Assembly (NCBI GenBank): GCA_910577335.1
Contig: CAJTMJ010000003.1
Span: 75,546-139,545 of the forward strand
Direction of reading: 5' to 3'
From: an uncultured Duncaniella sp.
GTDB taxonomy: Bacteria > Bacteroidota > Bacteroidia > Bacteroidales > Muribaculaceae
DNA length: 64,000 nucleotides
Made by a program: the position numbers and the translations under genes. Below are positions 24,772-32,394 of this stretch, one piece after another. Numbering within the stretch: position 1 is the stretch's first letter; every line of letters begins with the position of its first letter. The notes beneath the pieces were generated by a model. It did no database searches, was not told the origin of the DNA, and saw only the letters and a list, made by a program, of their open reading frames with translations.

Positions 24772-27024
24772 ATGTCTCACCGCATTATCAAAATGATATT
24801 TGTGCTGTCAGCCATTTTGAACGGGCTGACAGCTTTTTGCGGTGGACTGATGTTTGAGACACTCGACTCTTCGGACGGGTTGAGTGATAATAATGTACGT
24901 TTTATAAACTCGCTCCCTGACGGCAGGTTGGTGTTCACAACCGAGCAGGCTTTGAATATCTATGACGGAGTGCGGTTTAAGAAATATTACCTTGATCAGT
25001 CAGCCAAATATGAGCTTGATGATTACTCAGGGCATTATCATCTCTACCTCAGCTCCGACACAATGTTGTGGGTGAAAAATTATCATAAATTCTTTATTTT
25101 CGATCTCAGGAAGGAGCGGTTTATCTCCCCGGGTGAATATTTGAGAGGCAAGGGAGTTGAGAAGCGAGTAGATGACCTGTTTGTGGATTTGGCAGGTAAT
25201 CTGTGGCTTTCGATCGATAACAGGTTTTATATGCCCGGCTCTAATTTAACTTTGACGCTGCCTGACGTATGCGGGGAGGTGCAGGATTTGGAATCGGACG
25301 GGGATTCTCATTATCTGTTTGACAATAAGGGTGGTGTGCATTGCTATAACTTCTCCGGGGAATATAAATATAGCCGTCATGCATACGCCTCGGATGAAAT
25401 GCCGAGATTTGCCAATACTTCATTAGTGGTGAAGCAGGATAGCGTCTTCTATCAGTTGCGAAACGGGACGCATGGGGTGTTTCAGAAGTTTGATACTACG
25501 ACCGGTGTATGGCAGAAGATATTGGAGCGTGATTATTCCTTGAACACACTGATGATTACCGATGACGGCGATGCTTATATATCTTGCAGGTTAGGATTTT
25601 GGATTGTTGATACCGCTGACGGAGCGGTGGAATATCTCCCTTATCTGCGGACACGCCGGGGGAATGTTGTAGCCACTGAAATAAGCACTGTTTTTCAGGA
25701 TGCACAAGGGACTTTGTGGGTCGGAACTTTGAACCGAGGGCTTTTGTATTGTAACCCTGAACGTTATAGAATGTCTGAGATATACGGTGTGTCCGATCTC
25801 TCACGTCAAGGTGGCAAGGGGATTAGGACAGGGCTATTTTCAGAGGATAGGTCGGGAAATGTATATGTTAGGGGGACAGATGGGATTCGCAAGCTTAAAT
25901 TTCATGAATCAGGAAGATGCTCTGCCGAAATATTGCCGTCGGAGCCCTCTTTGATAGATTTAATGGGTGAGTATGGCTCTGACGCCACATTTTTGGCTTC
26001 GGACGGGAGTGTTTATGTTGACGACGGGGAGAATGGCTGTGTGGTGTTCAAGGCTGATCCGGAGTTCAGAGTGGCACATTCGTATGCGCCATTGTTTTCA
26101 GAACTGTATCTTTACGGGGAGAAAGTATTGCCCGGCAAACTGTATGGCGGTAGGTTGCTAATGCCTGATTCGGAGCCATATATCAAGAGCTTGGTCTTAG
26201 GTCATGACCAGAATTTCATAACATTGAAATTTTCACCTTTGAATTTATTACATACCTCAGGTGTAGGCTACAGCTATAAACTTGAGGGATTTGACCGTGA
26301 CTGGGTGGATGTTGACTATGCGGGTTCAACGGAGACGGACATTTCAGCGCAATATACCAATCTCCCTCCCGGAAAATATGTGTTTAAAATTAAGACATAC
26401 AGGTCGGAGGATGGTTCCGAAGTCTCGCCTGTAACCGAGTTGGATATTGAAATTCTTACACCATGGTATCGGACTTGGGTTGCATGGGTATGCTATGTGC
26501 TGATAGCAATTGTCTTAGGTTGGTTGATTTCATGGCTGTATATACGTAGTCAGCGCAAGGCTATGGAGCGGAAACATCGGGAAGAGATATTGCTTGTCCG
26601 TATCAAAGGGTTGATCGAGCAGTGTGACAGGTATGAAGCGGAGCTAAAAGCGCAGGATGAGGATGTGAAATCGTGTGAGCCGGCTGATGAAAATTCCTTG
26701 GAAGAAAATGCGTTTGTCGCCAAGGCTGTGAAGTTGGTAGAGGATAATATGAACACACCCGGATACTCTGTCGAGCAATTAAGCCGTGACCTGTGCATGG
26801 AAAGGACTGGGCTTTATAAAAAGCTTGTCACATTACTTAATCAGTCTCCGAGCCTGTTCATGCGTAATATAAGATTGAAACATGCAGCCGAGCTTCTTGC
26901 AGCTAAGGAGGGGAGTGTGGCAGAGATTGCTATGCGCACAGGATTCAGCAATGCAAGCTATTTCAGCAAATGTTTTCAGGAAGTTTACGGCTGCCGTCCG
27001 TCGGAATTTACAGGCAAGAAATGA
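24772..27024 (+). CDS. Membrane-bound propeller-Y_Y_Y-AraC transcription regulator
   Basis: 750 residues. Order of parts: signal/anchor segment (KMIFVLSAILNGLTAF), a periplasmic seven-bladed-type propeller (about 25-490, with GLSDNNVRFINSLPDGRLVF and TLWVGTLNRGLLYC), a Y_Y_Y domain (about 495-565, YSYKLEGFDRDWVDVDY), one membrane helix (about 569-592), a short charged linker, and a C-terminal AraC helix-turn-helix pair (about 650-748: YSVEQLSRDLCMERTGLYKKL and VAEIAMRTGFSNASYFSKCFQ). It is laid out like the hybrid two-component regulators of Bacteroides, but the kinase, ATPase and receiver domains are missing, so a sugar signal would pass directly through the membrane to the DNA-binding part. 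Direct repeats start 2 bp after its stop codon. Confidence 0.92.
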   Translation: MSHRIIKMIFVLSAILNGLTAFCGGLMFETLDSSDGLSDNNVRFINSLPDGRLVFTTEQALNIYDGVRFKKYYLDQSAKYELDDYSGHYHLYLSSDTMLWVKNYHKFFIFDLRKERFISPGEYLRGKGVEKRVDDLFVDLAGNLWLSIDNRFYMPGSNLTLTLPDVCGEVQDLESDGDSHYLFDNKGGVHCYNFSGEYKYSRHAYASDEMPRFANTSLVVKQDSVFYQLRNGTHGVFQKFDTTTGVWQKILERDYSLNTLMITDDGDAYISCRLGFWIVDTADGAVEYLPYLRTRRGNVVATEISTVFQDAQGTLWVGTLNRGLLYCNPERYRMSEIYGVSDLSRQGGKGIRTGLFSEDRSGNVYVRGTDGIRKLKFHESGRCSAEILPSEPSLIDLMGEYGSDATFLASDGSVYVDDGENGCVVFKADPEFRVAHSYAPLFSELYLYGEKVLPGKLYGGRLLMPDSEPYIKSLVLGHDQNFITLKFSPLNLLHTSGVGYSYKLEGFDRDWVDVDYAGSTETDISAQYTNLPPGKYVFKIKTYRSEDGSEVSPVTELDIEILTPWYRTWVAWVCYVLIAIVLGWLISWLYIRSQRKAMERKHREEILLVRIKGLIEQCDRYEAELKAQDEDVKSCEPADENSLEENAFVAKAVKLVEDNMNTPGYSVEQLSRDLCMERTGLYKKLVTLLNQSPSLFMRNIRLKHAAELLAAKEGSVAEIAMRTGFSNASYFSKCFQEVYGCRPSEFTGKK

Positions 27025-27025
27025 A

Positions 27026-27061
27026 AATCAACATTTGTGTGATTGGAATCAACATTTGTGT
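27026..27061 (+). promoter_or_regulatory. Candidate operator: two 15-bp direct repeats
   Basis: AATCAACATTTGTGT is present at 27026-27040 and again, without change, at 27047-27061. The period is 21 bp, two helical turns, and the second copy ends 2 bp before the -33 TTG of the GH31 promoter. Tandem same-direction half-sites next to the -33/-35 element are typical of AraC-family activators. The neighbouring AraC regulator is the natural candidate to bind. Confidence 0.7.
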
Positions 27062-27063
27062 TA

Positions 27064-27093
27064 TTGTGTAATAGGTTGAATGTCTTAATTTTG
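27064..27093 (+). promoter_or_regulatory. Promoter of the GH31 gene
   Basis: TTG at 27064-27066, a 19-bp spacer and TAATTTTG at 27086-27093, 27 bp before ATG 27121. In-frame TTG/GTG/ATG codons further upstream lie inside or before the promoter and are rejected as starts. Confidence 0.8.
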
Positions 27094-27120
27094 CAGTGTG
27101 AACTTAAAATCAAATCAATC

Positions 27121-29463
27121 ATGAAAAAAGTGATTTTTATAGCTGCATTAGTAGGCTTGATAGCCCCGATATGTACGGCAAAAGATGTCGGGCGGACATC
27201 GCAAGGTGTTAAATTCCCATCGCAAGGGATGGATGTAAACATTGAATTTTACTCTCCGGAGATAGTGCGTGTTTACAAGTCTCCTGAAGGAAAACAGTAT
27301 GAAAAGAATAGCCTTGTGGTGACAAAGACACCCGAAAAAGTAGACCTGAAATATTCGGAAGCCGGAGATAAGGTCACGGTTGAATCATCGGCTGTGAAGG
27401 TTGTTGCCAATACCGGCACCGGGACTGTTGACTTCTATACTCCCTCAGGGAAATTGCTGTTGAAAGACCAAGCGACCACTTTCACTGATAAGATGGATGC
27501 CGGCAAGCCTTCATACACTGTGAAAAGCTCGTTTATGCTTGATAAGGATGAGCCTATATATGGAGTGGGGCAGATAATGGATGGCAAGATGAACCGCCGC
27601 AATTCCTATCATCATCTCCAGAATGAGAATATGTTTACCAGCTCACCCTATTTCATCTCTCCGACCAAGGGGTATGCTGTATATGTTGACAATTATTCAA
27701 TCTCTGATTTCGCCGACAGCCCGCAGGAATTGTCGTTCCAGTGTCTTGGAGACGGCTCGGACTATTATTTCATGTTTGGCAAGACTCCCGACGATATTAT
27801 CTCGGAGGTTCGCGAGCTTACCGGACATTCACCCATGCTACCACTCTGGGCTTACGGATTTTTCCAGAGCAAGGAGCGTTACACCAATCAGGAGGAGAGC
27901 CTTGATGTATTGAAGAAATATAGGAAATTGGGTGTGCCCATCGACTGTATGATTCAGGACTGGCGTTATTGGGCTGAATACAATCATACCGACAGCGCAT
28001 GGAACTCTCATAGCTTTGATGCGGAGCGTTTCCCGAATCCCGAAAAATGGGTTGAGGATATACATGCGCTTAATGGCAAACTGCTTATCGTGGCATGGCC
28101 AGGGTTCGGTCCCAAGACATCACAGCGTCAAGAACTCGACTCAAAGGGTATGATAATTGAGTTTGACACATGGCCCCCGAACAGCGGTGCGCGTCCATAC
28201 GATGTGTTTAATCCCGAAGCTCGTGACATATATTGGAAGTCGTTGGATAAGGGTATATTCAGCAAGATCGGTAATGACGGCTGGTGGCTTGACTCCACTG
28301 AGCCTGACCATATAAACCGACAGGAGTCTGATTATGATAAGCCGACACACCTCGGCTCATACAGAAGCATGAAGAATGCTTATTCGCTGATGCATAATAC
28401 CGGTATTGCCGAACATCAGAAGGCACAGAACCGTGACAAACGTGTGGTGATACTTACTCGTTCAGGCTTTGTGGGTCAGCAACGCCTTGGCTCTAATACA
28501 TGGAGCGGTGACGTCATGTCAACATGGGAGATGCTTGAAAAGCAGATACCGGCAGCTCTTAACTTTACCCTTATGGGTATACCTAACTGGAACAGTGATA
28601 TAGGCGGATTTTTTGCAAATCACTGGAATAAGGGTGGTGGCGCAAAGAACCCTGAGTATCAGGAACTGTATACAAGATGGATGCAGTTTGGCGCTTTCTG
28701 TCCGATGATGCGTTCGCATGGCACAGAGGTACCGCGTGAGATTTGGAATTTTGGTGAGCCGGGCGACTGGTGTTTTGATGCTCAAAAAAAAGCTATAGAG
28801 CTTCGTTACCGTATGTTGCCATATATCTACAGCACTTCATGGGATGTGTCAGCCAACGACGGCACATTCATGCGTCCGCTTGTGATGGATTTCGTGAACG
28901 ACAAGAATGTCTATGAGCTTGGTAGCGAATATATGTTCGGACGTTCATTGCTCGTAGCACCTGTTACCCGTCCGGGTGTGTCATCTTGGGATGTGTATTT
29001 GCCATCAGGTGCAAAATGGTGGGATTTCTGGACTAACGCTCAGCATAATGGCGGCGAGACTGTAAGCCGTGAAGTGCCTAAAGATATTATCCCGCTCTAT
29101 GTCAAAGCCGGTAGTGTAATGCCTTTCGGTCCCGATGTGCAATACTCTACAGAAAAGCCTTGGGATAATCTTGAAATACGCATATATCCCGGTGCTGACG
29201 GATCGTTTACTCTTTACGAGGATGAGAATGACAATTATAATTACGAAAACGGAGCTTACTCTACCATCGATTTCAAATGGAACGATGCCAAAAAGACTCT
29301 TACCATCTCTGATCGCAAGGGTGATTTCCCCGGCATGTTGAAGAAGCGTAAATTCAATGTTGTGCTTGTGAATGACAAGTCGGGTGCCGGCAACGCTCCG
29401 ATGAATGGCGGAAAAGAAATTTCCTATTCCGGAAAGGAGACCAAATTGAAGTTTGGTAAATAA
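27121..29463 (+). CDS. Glycoside hydrolase family 31 (alpha-xylosidase / alpha-glucosidase type)
   Basis: 780 residues from ATG 27121. The signal peptide is KKVIFIAALVGLIAPICTA. The N-terminal beta-sandwich is followed by the (beta/alpha)8 domain: LPLWAYGFFQSKERYTNQEE, IDCMIQDWRYW, and the catalytic nucleophile Asp in GWWLDSTEPD (about Asp391). Later come WSGDVMSTWEML, with the acid/base Asp region, and HGTEVPREIW, then C-terminal beta domains. The WWLDSTEPD and QDWRYW pattern favours alpha-xylosidase-like members, which act on xyloglucan or similar side chains, but other alpha-glycosidases cannot be excluded. Its promoter carries the direct-repeat operator described above; a strong terminator follows. 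Confidence 0.92.
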   Translation: MKKVIFIAALVGLIAPICTAKDVGRTSQGVKFPSQGMDVNIEFYSPEIVRVYKSPEGKQYEKNSLVVTKTPEKVDLKYSEAGDKVTVESSAVKVVANTGTGTVDFYTPSGKLLLKDQATTFTDKMDAGKPSYTVKSSFMLDKDEPIYGVGQIMDGKMNRRNSYHHLQNENMFTSSPYFISPTKGYAVYVDNYSISDFADSPQELSFQCLGDGSDYYFMFGKTPDDIISEVRELTGHSPMLPLWAYGFFQSKERYTNQEESLDVLKKYRKLGVPIDCMIQDWRYWAEYNHTDSAWNSHSFDAERFPNPEKWVEDIHALNGKLLIVAWPGFGPKTSQRQELDSKGMIIEFDTWPPNSGARPYDVFNPEARDIYWKSLDKGIFSKIGNDGWWLDSTEPDHINRQESDYDKPTHLGSYRSMKNAYSLMHNTGIAEHQKAQNRDKRVVILTRSGFVGQQRLGSNTWSGDVMSTWEMLEKQIPAALNFTLMGIPNWNSDIGGFFANHWNKGGGAKNPEYQELYTRWMQFGAFCPMMRSHGTEVPREIWNFGEPGDWCFDAQKKAIELRYRMLPYIYSTSWDVSANDGTFMRPLVMDFVNDKNVYELGSEYMFGRSLLVAPVTRPGVSSWDVYLPSGAKWWDFWTNAQHNGGETVSREVPKDIIPLYVKAGSVMPFGPDVQYSTEKPWDNLEIRIYPGADGSFTLYEDENDNYNYENGAYSTIDFKWNDAKKTLTISDRKGDFPGMLKKRKFNVVLVNDKSGAGNAPMNGGKEISYSGKETKLKFGK

Positions 29464-29492
29464 AAGGGTGTTAATTTCGTAAATAGAAACAA

Positions 29493-29532
29493 AACAGCCA
29501 CTGAATTTTTACAGATTCGGTGGCTGTTTTCA
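29493..29532 (+). terminator. Intrinsic terminator after the GH31 gene
   Basis: AACAGCCACTGAAT at 29493-29506 pairs with ATTCGGTGGCTGTT at 29515-29528 (14 bp, one G-U), followed by TTTCATC. Confidence 0.85.
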
Positions 29533-29566
29533 TCATAGAGTGGTAAATTTGTAATAAAAAACATCT

Positions 29567-31057
29567 ATGCTTAAAAGAACGAGTTTATTCATTGCGTCAA
29601 TGCTTGTGTTGGGGCTTAACTTGTCTGCCCATCGGGGAGCGGAGTCGGTCTCTAAAAGCGATAAGGTTTCGTCTCCAAAGATGAGGTCCGGGGAGAATAA
29701 TCCGCTGTTGGATTTCAATTTCAATGCCGATCCAACCTCAGTCGAATATGAGGGTCGGTTGTATGTGTATGGCACGAATGACCATCAGCAGTATGACTCT
29801 GTGGTAGGGACCGATGCCAAGAACAACACTTACGAAAAGATTAAATCGTTGGTGATGATGTCAACTGACGATATGGTCAACTGGACTTACCACGGATTGA
29901 TAGATGTGGGTAAAATTTCTCCCTGGATTATGAATTCATGGGCTCCGTCTATTGCCAAGAGGGTTGAAAAGGATGGGAAGACCCACTTCTATCTCTACTA
30001 CTCTGACAGCGGACGTGGTGTCGGTGTGCTTACAGCCACTTCGCCTGTCGGACCGTGGTCTGATCCGTTAGGCAAGGATATTGTGGAGCAGTCAACTCCC
30101 GGACTGGGGCATTGTCCCGCCCCTTTCGATCCCGGAGTGGTGATTGACGATTCCGGCACGGGATGGCTTTCATTCGGCGGTGGCGCGGGTGATTCGGATT
30201 ATATGCCCGGGACCAACCGCATAGCCAAGCTTGGTGACGACATGATCTCTTTCGACAGTGAGTTTGTGAAGATTGACGCTCCCTACTTTTTCGAGGCAAG
30301 TGAGTTGAACTTCATCAACGGAACTTGGGTGTATACCTATAATACCAACTGGGTTGACCGTAAGGAATGGCATTTTGACGTTGACAAGCCCACCACATGC
30401 AGTATGTGTTATTTTACCACAAAGACTCCTCTTGTGCGTGAAAGCTGGAAGTTCAGACATAATTACCTTAAAAATCCGGGCGATTATGGTTTTGATTGGG
30501 GCAATAATCATACTCATCTTCAGAAATATAAGGGCAAATGGTATATCATCTATCACAATATGATGTTGCAGGATAGCTTCAACACCAAATTGGGTGTCCG
30601 CAGCATTTGTATCGATGAAATCAGTGTGAACGAGGATAGTGTGGATATAAAGATGGGTGAGATGACCCGAAAAGGCGTGGAACAGCTTCATCCGTTAAAT
30701 CCGTACATACGGCAGCAGGCTGAAACGGTAGCTGCCACTGAGGGGGTGGATTTTGTCAACAGTGATATTCCCGGAAATATGTATGTCCGACCGGCTGACG
30801 GTGAGTGTGTGACATTGGTCAGAGGCGCCGGTTTCGATAAGAGCCCTAAGAAGTTTAAAGCTTTGGTGTCGGGCAAAGGTGAGATTGAGGTCAGAAAAGG
30901 TACACCTGACGGCACACTCATCTCAGCTGTGAAGTTTGACAACGATACTTTAAAACCGGTAAGCGCCAACCTTGTCTCAAAGCCCGAAGGCGTGACTGAT
31001 ATATGCTTTGTGGTCAAGGGTGACTCGGTGCTGTTTGATGAATGGACTTTTGAGTAA
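29567..31057 (+). CDS. Glycoside hydrolase family 43 with C-terminal beta domain
   Basis: 496 residues with signal peptide (SLFIASMLVLGLNLSAHRG). A five-bladed propeller of the GH43 type is seen: NFNADPTSVEYEGRLYVYGTND (catalytic base Asp), NSWAPSIAKR, PFDPGVVIDDSGTGWLSFGGG (pKa-modulating Asp) and YFFEASELNFINGTWVYTY (acid Glu). The last 120 residues form a beta-sandwich of the CBM6 type (GAGFDKSPKKFKALVSGKGEIEVR). Enzymes of the family act on arabinose- or xylose-containing chains. A -7-like TAAATTTG at 29544-29551 lies just upstream; no clear -33 partner. The GH31 terminator makes this a separate transcript. Confidence 0.92.
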   Translation: MLKRTSLFIASMLVLGLNLSAHRGAESVSKSDKVSSPKMRSGENNPLLDFNFNADPTSVEYEGRLYVYGTNDHQQYDSVVGTDAKNNTYEKIKSLVMMSTDDMVNWTYHGLIDVGKISPWIMNSWAPSIAKRVEKDGKTHFYLYYSDSGRGVGVLTATSPVGPWSDPLGKDIVEQSTPGLGHCPAPFDPGVVIDDSGTGWLSFGGGAGDSDYMPGTNRIAKLGDDMISFDSEFVKIDAPYFFEASELNFINGTWVYTYNTNWVDRKEWHFDVDKPTTCSMCYFTTKTPLVRESWKFRHNYLKNPGDYGFDWGNNHTHLQKYKGKWYIIYHNMMLQDSFNTKLGVRSICIDEISVNEDSVDIKMGEMTRKGVEQLHPLNPYIRQQAETVAATEGVDFVNSDIPGNMYVRPADGECVTLVRGAGFDKSPKKFKALVSGKGEIEVRKGTPDGTLISAVKFDNDTLKPVSANLVSKPEGVTDICFVVKGDSVLFDEWTFE

Positions 31058-31072
31058 ATCGCAATTCAAGCC

Positions 31073-31098
31073 ATAACCACATAGCAAATAGTGGTTAT
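31073..31098 (+). terminator. Possible weak terminator after the GH43 gene
   Basis: ATAACCAC (31073-31080) and GTGGTTAT (31091-31098) form an 8-bp stem with a 10-nt loop. There is no good U-tract, so this may be only an mRNA 3' hairpin. Confidence 0.35.
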
Positions 31099-31114
31099 AT
31101 CAGATATAGTTTGT

Positions 31115-31204
31115 AGTAGGGACGCAATAATTTGCGTCCGCCAAAGCCAAGATAATCAGCTAATTACCCATCAAGGTGCGGGCGCAATTTATTGCGCCCC
31201 TACT
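31115..31204. repeat. Inverted doublet of a palindromic repeat
   Basis: The left unit AGTAGGGACGCAATAA (from 31115) contains GGACGCAA/TTGCGTCC arms; the right unit contains GGGCGCAA/TTGCGCCC arms and ends in CCCCTACT at 31204. Each unit folds on itself, and the two are inverted copies of each other about 40 bp apart, with matching AGTAG/CTACT ends. The layout is that of a REP-type doublet or a tiny non-autonomous element. It lies between the convergent GH43 and dapA genes. Confidence 0.7.
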
Positions 31205-31266
31205 GCTTTTACGCATTTTGATACAGTCCCGATTTGCATTGAGACAATATTTTCTATTCATTTATC

Positions 31267-32154
31267 TCATAGTATTTCTGCCTTGAGACCTTTGCGTGTG
31301 GTGTCGGTGGCTGGTATCAATGGGAGGCGTAACACTTCCTGATAGCGGGGAAAGAGCAGGTGAAGCAGGCATTTTATCCCTGCGGGGTTTCCGTCTTTGA
31401 AAAGGAGGGAGTAGAGCGCTGAGAATTTCTGATGGAGCAGCGATGCTTCCTCGACAGTCTCTTCATCGAGACTTTTATGGATCATTTCTGTGAATTGTGC
31501 TGGGTAAGCGTTGCCAAGCACCGAAATCACACCGTCGCCGCCGAGACGTATCATTGAATGTGCCAATGAATCATCGCCGGAGAGGACTAAGAATCCTTTG
31601 GGACGGCGAGTGATGACGTTCTGTGCCTGTTCCATGTTGCCGGAAGCTTCTTTTACACCTATGATCTTATCAGGGAAATCTTTGGCAAGGCGTATTATTG
31701 TGTCAACATTCATATTCACACCGGTACGTCCGGGGATATTATAGAGCACAACAGGTATGGGTGATGCTTTTGCTATGGCTGCAAAGTGGCGGTACATACC
31801 TTCCTGCACAGGCTTATTATAGTAGGGGACCACCGACAGTATTGCGTCAAATTCTTCAAGTCGGTCGGTGTGATGGATTTCATCAATGACTGCGGCAGTT
31901 GAATTACCACCTATGCCAAGCACCAAGGGACATCTGCCAGCCACATGGTCGAGTATGTGGAGAGCGAGTTGCTTCTTTTCGTCATGAGTGAGTGTAGGTG
32001 TTTCAGCAGTGGTGCCGAGAGCCACGATATAGTCAGTGTTACCGTCAATTAGGTAGTCAAGATGGAAATCGAGTGTGTCATAATCGATTGACCCATCCTG
32101 TAGAAATGGGGTTGTGAGGGCAACCCCCATGCCTCGTAATCTCTGTGGTGACAT
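31267..32154 (-). CDS. dapA: 4-hydroxy-tetrahydrodipicolinate synthase
   Basis: 295 residues, TIM barrel. The dihydrodipicolinate synthase residues are in place: GTTAET (Thr48/49), VVPYYNKP (about Tyr111/112), YNIPGRTG with catalytic Tyr (about 138) and the Schiff-base Lys in IIGVKEASGN (about 168). It condenses pyruvate with aspartate semialdehyde in the lysine/diaminopimelate pathway. A -7 element (TAATTTTG, minus strand, at 32199-32206) lies about 45 bp upstream of the ATG. Confidence 0.95.
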   Translation of the reverse strand: MSPQRLRGMGVALTTPFLQDGSIDYDTLDFHLDYLIDGNTDYIVALGTTAETPTLTHDEKKQLALHILDHVAGRCPLVLGIGGNSTAAVIDEIHHTDRLEEFDAILSVVPYYNKPVQEGMYRHFAAIAKASPIPVVLYNIPGRTGVNMNVDTIIRLAKDFPDKIIGVKEASGNMEQAQNVITRRPKGFLVLSGDDSLAHSMIRLGGDGVISVLGNAYPAQFTEMIHKSLDEETVEEASLLHQKFSALYSLLFKDGNPAGIKCLLHLLFPRYQEVLRLPLIPATDTTRKGLKAEIL

Positions 32155-32317
32155 ATAGAACCTAATGTATTAGCATCTTTGAAATAGCCGTATTGCTGCA
32201 AAATTAGTTGGATTTTGAACAAAATGTAACGTAAATCAAATGAAATGCTTCGAATTTTTACTTAGAAAGCTTGTTTAGTTTGCAAAATTAACAATAATTC
32301 TTTTTTCATGCAAAAAT

Positions 32318-32394
32318 TTTCACTCGCCGGATTCTATTAAATCATTTCAAAATCGATTCATTCCAAATGTTTCGCTCCCCGGATGCTATTTGAT
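32318..32394. repeat. Imperfect 52-bp-offset direct repeat at the esterase 3' end
   Basis: TTTCACTCGCCGGATTCTAT at 32318-32337 and TTTCGCTCCCCGGATGCTAT at 32370-32389 match at 17 of 20 bases, with further weaker similarity outward. The second copy runs up to the esterase stop codon, so this looks like an old tandem duplication of the gene's 3' end. Confidence 0.5.
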
